From assembly GCA_013423385.1 (NCBI GenBank), contig BLZA01000020.1:1-64000 (forward strand): a DNA stretch of 64,000 nucleotides, in the 5' to 3' direction. The translations under genes and the position numbers were made by a program. Position 1 is the stretch's first letter, and each line of letters starts with the position of its first letter. Below the pieces are notes generated by a model. It was given only the letters and a program-made list of their open reading frames with translations. It made no database searches and had not been told where the DNA came from. This DNA is from Naganishia liquefaciens (lineage: Eukaryota > Basidiomycota > Tremellomycetes > Filobasidiales > Filobasidiaceae). Positions 20,793 to 32,416 of this stretch are shown piece by piece.

Positions 20793-23344
20793 TACGATGA
20801 TCTTGAAAGCTTGAGGGTATATGATATCGCCGTGATATCCATTCTGCTGAACGAAGCAACGACGGGCAAAGAAAAAAAGGCGACATGATCTATATCAAGG
20901 CTGACGATGTCATTCAGCCCTGGGCTGAACATAAAATCGCGCCCGATCGTTTCGCGCGGAATAGACGAGCGAGCGAGGGGGCGGCAGCGCTTATCGCGGG
21001 TGAGCGGGAGATGTGGAGGCAAATTCTTAGACGAGCTATCGAGGTTGACGAGCGATGAGCGATATACGACCCGTCTTTGGCGAGATAGGCGCAAGGCAGC
21101 TAGCTAGCATTCACGTCGGTCGTCTAGATGGCGTTATCGGAGCAGATGTCGGGCGAAAGGATTGGCTATGGACCAACCATCAGAATCACCGAGATGGAGC
21201 GGAGCATAAGCAGCGGATACCGAATGCAGAGCGAGAGAGTTCTTGCACGTAGAGAAGCATTGATGGTGACTTCTGGCCGGAATGATTCGGGATAGATTCT
21301 AAACGCGGCAACAGCGCCTCATTCCTTAGGACTTGAGCTCTGGGCCCGTGTCAACGTTGGAAAGCAGAGACATAGAGGTTCCTCTTTCCAGCGTACTTGC
21401 CCGCGACCGGGGGAATATACTCTGATCTCATCAAACGATGCAGCTGTCGCAAGAACGATAACGTTTGACGATTGGCTGGGGCTTGTGGGAATGCGAACTT
21501 CGCCACCACGCAAGTCAGCAATAACATGATGTCATCGCGCCTTCGCAGTGTATGGCTCCCCGGCGAGCGCACGGGGCGTGTGTTACGATCAGTCTCACCA
21601 ATGTTATCGACAACGACGACCCTTAGGAAACACGTTCCTGCTTTGCCGGAACTCTGGTCCCATGTAGTCAAATCAGCGACACGATGATAGATCTTGACAT
21701 CTCCCCCAATCGGGGATGATCGCCGCACTTAGCGAGAGAAGTGATAGAGCCTTCAGTCACATCAAATCAGGCATATCTACAACTATTGCTGATGCTCAGG
21801 CTCGTGATTCCATTGGCCTCCCGACAGGAAAGAAGTCAAGTTTGTACTTGCAATGAGTCCGTCTGTGATCACCAGTTCGCAAGAACATTCTTCATTAAAC
21901 TGCTTCGCCTTCAGACTGACTGTCATATCCCCCGTTGCTACGGAGATACGTATACCTCCGAGGCGAGCTGCAGGATCGCGGGCGTGAAATGCTGTACAAG
22001 CAGAACCGTGACGTATCAAGTGGCTTCAAGATCCGCTCAAGGTCCCACGCCTAAAGTTGTGGGACATGCAAAACCAAGTGAAGATCTACAACACAGAATA
22101 GCGGATTCACAGAGATGGCGTTTCCGAGCTGTGAAGCTGCGGGTTTAGCGAAGAATCATAGTACAATGAGGATTACGCACCGCTTGAATAAACTGAATAG
22201 CCATTGCAACGCTCAACCCGATAACATCAAAGCTAAGAGTATCTCTCCCGAGTACATGCAGAGGGACGTCGTGCCAGACGTCACAAGATCGTCGAGGGAG
22301 CGTGAAAGTATCGGTTACAATATCATGAACCCACGTCTCATGTGCTTCGACCTCCTCTTTTTGGTGATAAGAAACATCGAGCAGGGCAACGGCAATGAGG
22401 GTGAACTACAGGAACTCTGAAGAAGTTTTCGGAAGGAGAAAAAAGCTGTCGAAAATATGAAAGCCCAGTTCGCGAAAACAAGCTCAACTCCATACGAGCT
22501 GAGACCAGAAGGAGTACGCTCATAGTGCCTTTCTGACCGTACGTCTCCATCTCACATGGGAGATTCAAAGTTTTAGACGCGTGACTCCATAGGTGCCCGA
22601 AGTTCGCATCGCCGGGGGGCGAAAGGCCATTTGTGTGATATGTAATTATAGACAACATGAGTAAAATAGCGCAAGTATTTGTTCATCGATGTCTAAGTGG
22701 AGCGCAGTCTTCCCTCAAATCAGCATCTCTTACGCTCCATCTTATAGCAAATGGAACAGCGACCGCATGCAATCTAACTTAGATGCGAGCGAGCTTCCGT
22801 TGTCTCCGATCTTAACGCTTCGCCATGAGCACAGCGTGCAAAACAATGCTTTTACTCTAAAGCTTGACTGCACGAGAGTCAAAGCTGGAAGACGTGAAAG
22901 GGATGCCTCAAACGGCCTCTCCTGGTAAAGGCAGTACTTTCTATCCTAGGGACTCTCTAGCTCAGCATCGGTGGGAATGCCACCGACCAGGTTGACACGG
23001 AGACCGTACTATACCTTCTTCCCATACCGCTCTATATCTCTTGGGTGTTGAAAGGAAGAATCGCAACGTTGATGTAGCACAGCCTCATCCGGCATAGCCA
23101 TTTCAAGGCGGAGTAGGGGAACACAAAGGATTACATGCAGCAATGATTTTTTTACACATTTCGTCATCATCTCTGTTGGTACCAAGACGTGCACCGTCTA
23201 TGTGAGGTGCTACTACTTAAGCTGGTAAATGAAGGCAGAAGGTACTTTGCAATCCTGCTTCTGAGCCTGACGCCGTCTTCACATTCGCTTCTCGCCACCA
23301 CCATCTGCCTCGTATAGCTCATTGAATCAGCGCAGATTTAAGAG
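20793..23344. other. Long intergenic region (2.5 kb)
   Basis: No gene could be supported. Frames on both strands are short, and none shows domain motifs or spliceable continuity. The composition is less GC-rich than the flanking genes. It presumably holds the MFS promoter; no tRNA-like structure or obvious tandem repeat was seen. Confidence 0.45.
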
Positions 23345-23854
23345 ATGTCATTTATGAACTCAAACAAACGAAAGTCCAGCACACAAGGGGCACCTCCCAC
23401 TGAGGGTCCCAAAACAAGCTTTCGTCGCCTCCCTGAGGACCCAGAGTGGCAGACACGACAGGAGCGCAGAGCGTGGGTTACCAGTCAAAGCAACTCTACA
23501 CCCAGGGGTGTAAATCGCCAGGCATCATCTACAAGGTCCGATCCCAAGCTGAATGAGGAAGGCAAGACGGAGAGGGAGGGTCAAAAGCCATCGACGGCGA
23601 ACTTCTCAGAGTCTCAGGAACCAGATGGGAAAAAGTTGAGGGGCGTTCGGAAGTCGATCAGGAATCTTAGAGATTTCGTCTCGACTAGTGCGGTTTCACT
23701 GCTGTCCAAGTCCGGAAAGCAGAATACCAATGCCGGATCTTCAGCTGACCACCCTGAGCAGTCAACGGCTCGATCAATTCAGTCCGACCAGATGTCCCGA
23801 ACGCCTTCTTTAGAATCTATCGAGCTTACGGCTAGTACTTCCTGGCACCCTTGA
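23345..23854 (+). CDS. Hypothetical small basic, Ser-rich protein
   Basis: An ATG at 23345 opens a 169-codon single-exon frame that is strongly biased to Ser, Lys, Arg, Glu, Gln and Pro and is probably disordered throughout. Short basic stretches (LRGVRKSIRNLRDF) could be amphipathic. There is no signal peptide, membrane helix or known domain. The coding call rests on length, a single clean frame and amino acid composition resembling fungal regulatory proteins. It could equally be an exon of a larger gene. Confidence 0.5.
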   Translation: MSFMNSNKRKSSTQGAPPTEGPKTSFRRLPEDPEWQTRQERRAWVTSQSNSTPRGVNRQASSTRSDPKLNEEGKTEREGQKPSTANFSESQEPDGKKLRGVRKSIRNLRDFVSTSAVSLLSKSGKQNTNAGSSADHPEQSTARSIQSDQMSRTPSLESIELTASTSWHP

Positions 23855-24380
23855 TGTTGCTTCAAGACGGTTTCCTCTTTAGCCGACATGAGCATGCGGG
23901 GCCGTAAGCTTCCGGTCATTTTGAGAAGCACGATTGATGCTTTGGTCATGTAGCTCATTCAACCAGACCTTGTTGTAGCAGTCGCAGGCTATGGAATCGT
24001 AGCGATATGTACCCTTGTATGCGGCCTCTCTTCCTTCCACAGCTCTTCCACCTCTGTATCATCGGCGCTCGTCGACAGCTCTGCGATCCTTCTCAGAACG
24101 GTGGCAGACAGGTGTGCAAGGCCTGCGACAGGTACATTATTCAGAATGGCTATTGTAATCGTCGAAACACTGAGCCAGCTACTGAAGCTGCTACTGAACG
24201 CTGGCGGAATTTTGGTGGCGATTACCCGATCGGGCCGAGATCACAACGCGATCGGTGCTCCCGAAGTGGCTGATTACGTAACTCAAGCGAGTCATACCCG
24301 CCACAGAGGGACGACACATCATCACATCATCATCCCTCACCTCGTCCTCCCTTTCTTCGGCATCCGCACACACAGACACC

Positions 24381-26129
24381 ATGGTCCGATCAAAGTTCAA
24401 AGACGAGCATCCGTTTGGTAAGTCGGGTCAATGATGCGGGGGTCTTGTGTGCTGATGGTGTCGCGGGGTAGATAAGCGAAAGGCCGAGGCGGAGAGGATC
24501 AAGCACAAGTATAGTGATCGGATTCCGGTACGTCGTGGTCTTTGGCGAGTATGATTCGGTGATCAGGAGAAGCTCACTTGTCGGCTCTTTGATCTGCATT
24601 GCGATATCGCGTTCGTCCGATCGACTGAACGTATACCCCGCTCGTTTGCGAAATCGTCATCATCTCGTCATTCCTCCTTCGTCTCTTCCTTTCTTGTCAC
24701 CTCGCCCTGCGCCATCACCATCTTCGCATGTTCAACATTCATCTCTGGCTCTGTTCGTCTCGCCGCCGCACCTCAACAGGTCATTTGCGAGAAAGTCAAG
24801 GACTCGGATATTGCGCTGCTGGACAAGAAGAAGTACCTTGTTCCGAATGTACGTACCTTTCCCCCCTTTCTCCTTCCGCTCTCTGTCTCTCTTGGGGAAA
24901 ACACCTGCTTCCAAATCTGGTCCAGATGGATATGATTCATGTCGTTATCGAGCGAGGAAGCAGGCGTTGGTTGTTGTGCGGGATCGCGATTTGGGCGGAA
25001 AGACGTGTCTGGTGTATGCTGTGCTGATTTACATTCTGTTTTCCTGCATTCCGTCCGTTGGCACTCTCATCCGGATCACCGCCTCTCACTTCATCCCGTG
25101 TTCTCTTCAATCCTTTACACGTCCCGACTCACGAACGTCGATCGCGCATACCTTCTTTTTAACCTTCAACACCCGCATCTCTCCCCGTTAACCGCCCGCC
25201 AATTCTTGATGCTACCGGAACGACGGCACACCAGGACCTGACCGTCGGTCAATTCGTCTACGTCATTCGTAAACGTATCAAGCTCGCACCCGAGAAAGCC
25301 ATCTTTATCTTTGTAGATGACGTCTTGCCGCCGACGGCGGCGCTGATGAGCAGTATCTATGAGGAGCATCAGTGAGTTTTCTTGGTCTGATCTTCTTGAT
25401 GGGTTCTGTGAGAGTGGAAGGGGAGAAATGGCGGGGTGAGAAGGTTGGTTCGGGGAAATGCGATGCCTGTGACACGCAGCCGAGCAGATCGCCCATTAAT
25501 TGAACGCTGGCTGGGTCGGCAAGTCAGGCTCGAACAACGTCATTGAGACTGCCCGACGTCGCAATTCGTTCGCGTGACACGCAGTACCTCGAGGTTCGCC
25601 CGAAAATTCGCGTTAGATTCTGTATTAGGCTGCAGCGAAACGGGCTCGCGGGTCGGGTCACAACTGTACCTTCGGATGCCGTACGTTGGCGGATCAAGTC
25701 ATCGTACCGTGGCTGGCGGCCGGCGGGGTGAGGACGGGTGACGGGTGTTCTTGGAAGTCAGTGGTCGATGGGCCTGGACGGTCCATCAAGGTCTTCACCG
25801 AAACGGTGAAGCGGATTGCCCCGCGACTTGTACAGCGGAGGGGTACGCCTCGGAAGGCTCATGTCGGGATGCGACATGAGCCGCGGGAACGGAAGGGAAG
25901 ATACCGGCCGATTCTTTTATTTCCTTTCTGTCAATTCGCTATCCTACGCAGAGCATTCGCTGACTTTTCGCATCCTGCAGCGACGAAGACGGGTTCCTCT
26001 ACCTCGCATACGTACGTTCTCATCGATAATTCTCCTCCTACTTCTTGCTGACTCTGACATTTGCAGAGCGGCGAGAACACTTTCGGTTTTGAGCAAATGC
26101 TGGAGCAGTACGCCGTCGACGAGTTCTAG
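24381..26129 (+). CDS. ATG8: Autophagy ubiquitin-like protein Atg8
   Basis: Six exons (24381-24417, 24472-24527, 24780-24848, 25235-25371, 25981-26011, 26067-26129) join without frame conflict into a 130-residue protein. It begins [20 protein letters not shown] and contains the Atg8 hallmarks [42 protein letters not shown] and YSGENTFG. Atg8 is cleaved by Atg4 after the conserved Gly (here Gly117) and conjugated to phosphatidylethanolamine on phagophore membranes. The 13-residue tail after Gly117 ([13 protein letters not shown]) is a propeptide. The introns are 54, 252, 386, 609 and 55 nt; three are far longer than usual in this window. All splice sites are GT-AG. Confidence 0.95.
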
Positions 26130-27069
26130 GGAACACGCCGCTTCCGCCTCGATCTTCTTCAACACTAGCCATCGGACAGAAATCATTTCATCACACATCT
26201 CGACAAACGTTTGTATATTCGCAATTTGAAGCTGTTGTACTTTGCGTGGCCTTTATTCGACCACGCCTTCGTCAATTTCAGTGATTCGTCTTTTTCTGCA
26301 ATTCGGAAACGTCTCTTGCGGGCAGGATTCTCTTGTACTGTAGTATCATCAATGAAATCAATGGATAGCCAACAATCAATGACATCAGTGTTGTGTACCC
26401 GCGTAAGCGCCTTCTCGACCGACAGGACATGGATAACAGTATATCGAAACAAGAACGGGCTTGTTTGAGAGACGGCTTGGTACTGCCTGTAATGGAATTC
26501 ATCACCGCCTAGCGTCCTCCGGTCCGGATAGAAGCCAATTGGATGCCGCACAAGTCTTCTTAAACTCGGCTATCTTGCCCCAAAAAATTGGTGTGGCCTT
26601 GGCCGATCAACCTACTCTTCTCTCTCTGCCGCTGTCTGTAAGGGTCAGGCCGTCGAGAGGAGTCGTGATGACTTGGCGAGAGCGTATGCTTTGGCGATTG
26701 TTCTGGATGGAGGAACATGACTGTATCAGGTTCGTCTTTGATGAATGCTCTACCATGTAATTTCACCTGAGACGGGGATAAACATGTGCTGTAAATGAAT
26801 GTGGCTGTGCTATATGCAACTGAATACCTGAAAGTCTAGGGGCGGTATGGCCTGCGGTATGGCGTCTTGGGAAACATTACAGCATTGCCCTCCTCAATGC
26901 ATTACTCGCTATAAGAAAGGAGGCAAAGCACGCCATACCACCAAGCTAGGGAGCAAAGAAAAAAGGAGAAGAAGGATGATTTGAATTCGGGGTTTATGAT
27001 ATATCGAGAGACTTTTTAGGCGTTTAGCGTCTCAATGTGCTTTGCATTTCCGACTGCACGATCATCGAT
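26130..27069. other. Intergenic between ATG8 and a bZIP-like gene
   Basis: No supported gene. Frames on both strands are short, with no motifs. It contains AG-rich sequence near 26950-26980. It should include the ATG8 3' UTR and the next promoter. Confidence 0.45.
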
Positions 27070-27917
27070 ATGGGCTCCGAAGACAAGCAGTTCCTAGCAC
27101 CGTCTTCACAGGTCATCGATGAGGTCCGTACATTGACTAGAGAATCCAGCTGTCACTGATCTGTTTGACGGTATAGAATCCTTACAATTCAAGCTATATC
27201 GCAATAGAATGGGCGGATTTTGGCTTGCGGCCTTCGGCTGAAGCAGCATCCTCTCACGATGCCTCCTCGACGTCTTATTCGCTCAGCGCTGCAGTTCAGA
27301 ATCTCACTTTTCGCCTTCCCAACCTAGCGCTGCAGACGAGAGTCGGAACGAAGAACAGCCTCGAGGAAGAACAAGGCGAAAGAAACCAATGAATCGGGAG
27401 GCCATGGAGAGGTCAAAACACCTGGACCGTCAGGCTCAAGCACGGTACCGAAAACGCCGAAAACAGAAATGGGAACAGCTGGAAGCAGCTTTGGAAGATG
27501 CTTTACAGAAGAATGAAACTTTGCAGCAGAGATGCCAAGAGCTAGAAAGGTTATGCGACTCCCTCTTCGCGGAGAGCGGTTATATACCTTCCGGAGACAA
27601 GTCCAAAGCTTTTCAACCTTGAGATGTGAGTCTTTTCCAACTTGATACTCCTCCTTCAAGCTTCGAAACAGCGGGACCGGTTTAGAGTCCAAATGAGATT
27701 CTTCCATGGGCTGGACTTTTTGTGCTGAATTGTTGTGCAACAGATGCAATCAGTCGGACAATATACGGAGGAAACCGTAGGATACGATGACTCTTACCTT
27801 GCGCAGAATACATTTATCCCTAGGCTGGGCCCAAGTCAAGTCATCGAGAGCTCCATGCTCTCGGGTCCGCTACAAACATCCACCCTTGAAAGTGAGCAGG
27901 TCTATCTAGACGTTTGA
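27070..27917 (+). CDS. bZIP-like transcription factor, frame disrupted (possible pseudogene)
   Basis: ATG 27070 (MGSEDKQFLAPSSQVIDE), then an intron (GTCCGT to GTATAG) and an exon reading NPYNSSYIAIEWADFGLRPS. Near 27280-27300 the reading frame must shift by one to enter SESHFSPSQPSAADESRNEE, which leads into the basic region and zipper (LDRQAQARYRKRRKQKWEQL followed by heptads to about 27560). The zipper frame ends at 27622. A plausible C-terminal exon (27738-27917, QSVGQYTEETVGYDDSYLAQ) cannot be joined in frame. The frame shift could be bridged only by an implausible 23-nt GT-AG intron. A sequence error or decay is therefore likely. The basic region has Asp in place of the invariant bZIP Asn (DRxAQxRYR). 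A related gene lies at 37761. Confidence 0.55.
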
Positions 27918-28761
27918 GCCCACGCAGATCCACCGCTGAGCCGACGCTTTTCTCCAACGCTACAAGATTTTTCACAAGACTTTTCAGGTAGCATGAACCA
28001 TTCTGCTTCTGTTCCAACCCAAAACGATTCTGAATCATTCCGAGGTTCACAAGTAGCGATCCACTCGGCATGGGAACTGTTGGATCGTACCCTGCCCACA
28101 TGTTGGGAGGGCTCGACACATTATGATCACAGCACAACATACCCATGCACGACTTTACAGCAAAATTGACAATCTCGTATCAGACGAACGGAAGAAGAGG
28201 TCTTGTAAGCCGCATCCAGAAATGGTTGTGTGACATATGTAGCTATATCGTTAGTGGCGACGATGGATATAGACTATTGATCGCAGACGAAAGGAGCAGG
28301 ATTCACCCTTGCCTCGGCCGAATCTCTCGCTATGTCACATTCATGTGGGGCAGGACACGACCGTTAGCCAAGACTGTACAAGCAACAAGTTTGTTTGCCC
28401 CGTATCGCATACACTGCCGGTACGCAGCGTGCGTTCTTATATTGAGTGTATCGGCAGACATCTGCCGTGTTTCATATCATGCGGGGCATGCGCAATTGCT
28501 CGACCATTCCCGACCCGGTTTGGAATCACTCGGCGAGCGCGATGTCAAGAGAACGCTGAATGCGAATGCCGAGAAGAGTTCGGGCCGATCTGCAGGCGAC
28601 GTAATATCATCATCAACTCGCGTGGCTGAGTCGCGTGAACAGATGGAGGCCCATATGCATGTCTTACATCGGAAGCAACGCGCAAACAATGCGTTTCAAT
28701 AATTATATATAGGAGTTTCATCTCACGCATCAACCGACAGCGGACACTCGCGAGTGTCACC
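27918..28761. other. Intergenic region upstream of the coiled-coil gene
   Basis: No supportable gene. A TATA-like TTATATATAGG lies near 28701-28711, about 50 nt before the first possible start of the coiled-coil gene at 28762. Confidence 0.4.
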
Positions 28762-31431
28762 ATGTCCCGTCCATCATTTAGTTTGAACGGGATTCCATAC
28801 AGCTGGACCCCTCGGAGACAACGAGCATATCGTGGTACCCACCGCAGAGTGAGATGGCCTTGGAGGTCAATACCGTACCGCGTCTTGCGGGGATGCGAGA
28901 TGAGGGTGGACATCACATGGGCGTTCCTGAGCGAAGACTCAATCCGTCGGATGAGGATCGACAGTTTTTGGACAAAGGGAAAAGTGGAAGGAATCAAGAG
29001 CTGCTGTCATCGACGATTCATCAGACGGGACACGGACGAAACTCTTCGTCGGGATCATTTGTCGGTCAACCATGGGCGTTTGATGATGGATTGCCGGGTG
29101 ATGGATCGAGGGATGTGTCGAAAGTGAATGCTTTGATGGACGATGGATCTCCTTGGGAGGGGAGGTCTGGAGCAACGTTGCAGAGAAGAGGATCCGTTCA
29201 AGGTGTATTGGAACGATTACCGCACCTCCGACAATTGTCGGTCATGCCTGCCATCGATCATCATCCTCAACACGGTAATCATCTTTATCGAAATTATCCC
29301 ACAACACCATACGAATCAGATATCATCGACCCCTCATTTTATCCTCGATCAAACCCACTCGGACCCATCCCTGGCGTCCCACAATCACATCACTCATCCA
29401 ACACCTTCTCTCCCCCCTTTCCCCAACCCGCATTCACCGCTGCTCACCTCCAACCACTACACCAACACCACATGTACGGCCCCTCATACACTCACACCTT
29501 TAGAACAGCCCACGACCTCCTCAACCAGGAACGCCGCGCCCACGAACGTACCATCATAGCCTACGATGCCCTCCGCGCACAGCTCACTGCCGCCCGGGAT
29601 CATCTAGAAGCGGCACGACACCGAGAAGAGGCAGCATGGGAGCGGGAAGATGCGTTGCGTGTTGATCTGGGGGTTATGCAGATGCGATGGAAAGAGGAGC
29701 AAGAGGAGAGGGAAGAAGAGGAGGCGTTTGCGTTTGAGATGGAGGGGAATTTGCAGGAGCTGGTGAGGGAGAAACAAGCGTTGCGGGAGGAGCTTGATCG
29801 GGTGGAGAAGACGACTAGGAGTCTTACTGCTGAACATTCAACGCTTGGAACTCGGCTCGAGGAATGCAAGGCTGCGCATGCACGCGAGGTCAATAAAGTC
29901 GAGCGTGAATTACGGCAAGCACAGGCACGCTACGCCGAGCTCGCGGACTCCGAGGAGAGAGTACGGGTAAGGCTTGGGGACGTTACAAAAGAACGTGAGC
30001 AGGCGTGGACCGAGGTGGGGGATTTGCGCGTTGCGGTCGAGCGAGAGCAAAAAGTCGAGCGGGAAACGAGGAAGAAGCTTGAACAGGCGCAGGAAATGAT
30101 CAAGATGCTTCAGGTGGATCTAGAGACCGCGCGCAAGACAGTGGAGATCCTTCAGAAGACGGTAAAAGAAACCCCATCCTCGGCGGATCCGCCACAGCTA
30201 GAGGATGTCATCCGGGAGAGGGACCTCGCACGCGAACAGCTCGACGCACAGCAACGAGCCCACGCCGCCGTACTCGCCGACTGGCAAAAGACAATTCAAT
30301 ATCTTTGCGACGAAGACGACTCCTCACCCCTTGGCGCTCGCTTCGTCGCGCAAAAGGAACACCTGAACGCACTCACGGCTCAGCTCGCCCAGAATATTCG
30401 TTCCTCCACCGCCGTCCACGCCGAAATGCATGCCCTTCGAGCGCGTCTGGAACACGAGGAAGCCAGAAATGCATCAATGGCGGATATGGCGAATGGGTGG
30501 CATCGGGAAGGTGGATATGCTGCCGAAGCGCTCAACAAGCTGAGGGAAGAGTTCGATGCGGCCAAAAAAGTCGCGATTGAGGGTGGAGAAGCCCTTCGAA
30601 GGGAAGTCGCCGCCAAGGCTGTAGTCCACCAGGAACTGGTCAAGGCTCAAAACATGCCCAAGACGCTGCAGAAAGCGCGATCGGACGGAGCACAGGATGT
30701 CGAGGTGCAGTCTCAGGCGGAAGCAAAGACAGAGGTGGCGTTGACGAAAGTGGTGGTGGACGCGTTGATCAAGGAACGGGATGCCTTGATGATCGAGAGA
30801 GACTCGCTGCATGATGAACTGGACGCCATTCGAGCGGTCGAGAAGGCGGTCGAGAGGTATTCCGACGTGTCGATGAGCCCGGCCGGAGAAGACGTCTTGG
30901 GACCTCGAGTCGGCGGAAACGACAAGCAGCAGCGCGGAACATGCGTATGCGGCGGGTGGATCCATTCCTCTTGCACAGCGCATGTCGACGAGGCCGCAAG
31001 GACAGGACACGCCGGCTTGGTTGCTCGATTCAGACCCACGACGATCAGCTCCCATCGACCACGACGGTCCGTCCCGCACCCGTGCCGATACCCGCTCAAT
31101 CTCTCCGCCCCGCGCAAAGCTTCCGCTCGAACAACGCCTCGCTGCACATCCCACCATGGCTGCGCAAGTTTTCCGTCCCGTGGCGCCGCGAAGCGATCGT
31201 TTCCCGCCGTCAGCACGCAATGACCTCAGCCCCGGTCCGACACATCGGTACCGCTCACGCTCGCCTGTTCGAGTACCGATGAATGGTGGATCGCGAGCAC
31301 TTGTCGATCGAATGCATGACGGTGGAAGGTGTCATCGATTCGAGGGAAGAGCTGAGAGGGGTGGGCGAGGAAGACCTGGGCCGTATGCGCGGCCGGCAAG
31401 GGGAAGGGAACGTGTGTGGGAGAGGAGGTAG
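28762..31431 (+). CDS. Large coiled-coil protein of unknown function
   Basis: A long frame from ATG 28854 to about 30875, perhaps preceded by a short exon from ATG 28762 (MSRPSFSLNGIPYSWTPRRQ). The first 200 residues are Pro/His/Ser-rich and disordered. From about 29510 the protein is a near-continuous coiled coil of roughly 450 residues (for example AFEMEGNLQELVREKQALRE and LQVDLETARKTVEILQKTVK) with two breaks. Near 30875 the natural reading moves to the +1 frame. There the tail LESAETTSSAEHAYAAGGSI continues to 31431 as an Arg/Ser/Pro-rich domain, whereas the original frame becomes Cys/His/Arg-rich out-of-frame-like sequence to 31223. The frame change may be a sequence error, an unrecognised intron or decay. 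It could serve as a structural or tethering protein; no specific family is recognised. Confidence 0.65.
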
Positions 31432-32416
31432 ATGGGTGTGGGATGGCGGTTTGTCGGTGAAGTTGCGGGCAGATATGAGTGGCCGGACGTGGCGCCTTGT
31501 AAGCCCTCTCGGGGTGGGGAACTGTTTCGGTATTCTACAGTGTATCAAAAAGCAGCTTCAGAGTCTATCCGCGCCCGTACGCGGACCGGAAGGGTCTTTC
31601 GGCGTGAAGACTCCTATTTCCTCAGCCAAAACGCGCTTCACGGCGGAGTCGCAATATTTGATTGGACTGTATAAGGAACAGCAACAACTGTAGGTACAGC
31701 AGCACAGAAACATGCTCTAGAATGTCAGTGCCTTCAGTGAGGGCTCCTTTTGTTCATCGGCGAGCATTGACGCGAATGTCGACGAGTACACCGCAGCCTG
31801 TCACCGTCTTTACGACGCGCACGGACGTTTGCGCGTTGGTCACAAAGTCTGATGTGGTTCTCTATCGTACCTTGGCACTCGCTTGTCACCTCCCATGCCC
31901 ACACCGCCGAGAACAATGCCATGTATAGTACTCTACCTCGTATCTATATCGCCAACATGGAATCAGTGGTGGCGAGATGGATTTGGGCGCACCGTAGAAG
32001 ATGAGTGGACCGAGTTGACCAAGATGGGCATGACGGTGATGAATGCCTGGTCGTGACTGTGCGAGAGACGGCTCGCGCAATCTTGTTCATTGCATCGTAC
32101 CAGCTACACATCGATGGCGACGCTCGACAACAGCATACCGCTCTTACACGGATTCGTGGCTGAAGCATCGTTTTCGTGGTGGATCTGGTGATCGGGTTGC
32201 GAGTAGCGGATCGGAGGCGGACGAGAGGGAGACCTTGCGGTGTATTGGAGATTGAGGTGTTACGTAGAGTGTCAGTATTGTGTGTACGACCTCGGCTGAT
32301 CTTCTTGAGCTGTTGTACAGAGGTAACACTAGCATACTCGCCCGCTGATCAGCGACCGCGAAGCACGCATTTCTTTTGTAGATGGTATTCCTTCGTGTCC
32401 GGATTATCGATCAACA
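31432..32416. other. Intergenic
   Basis: Scattered short frames only, with no domain or splice-consistent gene seen between the coiled-coil gene and the broken coiled-coil gene downstream. Confidence 0.4.

Noticed and set aside
24514-25191. A 225-codon plus-strand frame
   Set aside because: It overlaps ATG8 exons 2-3 and introns; the ATG8 exon order is unambiguous.
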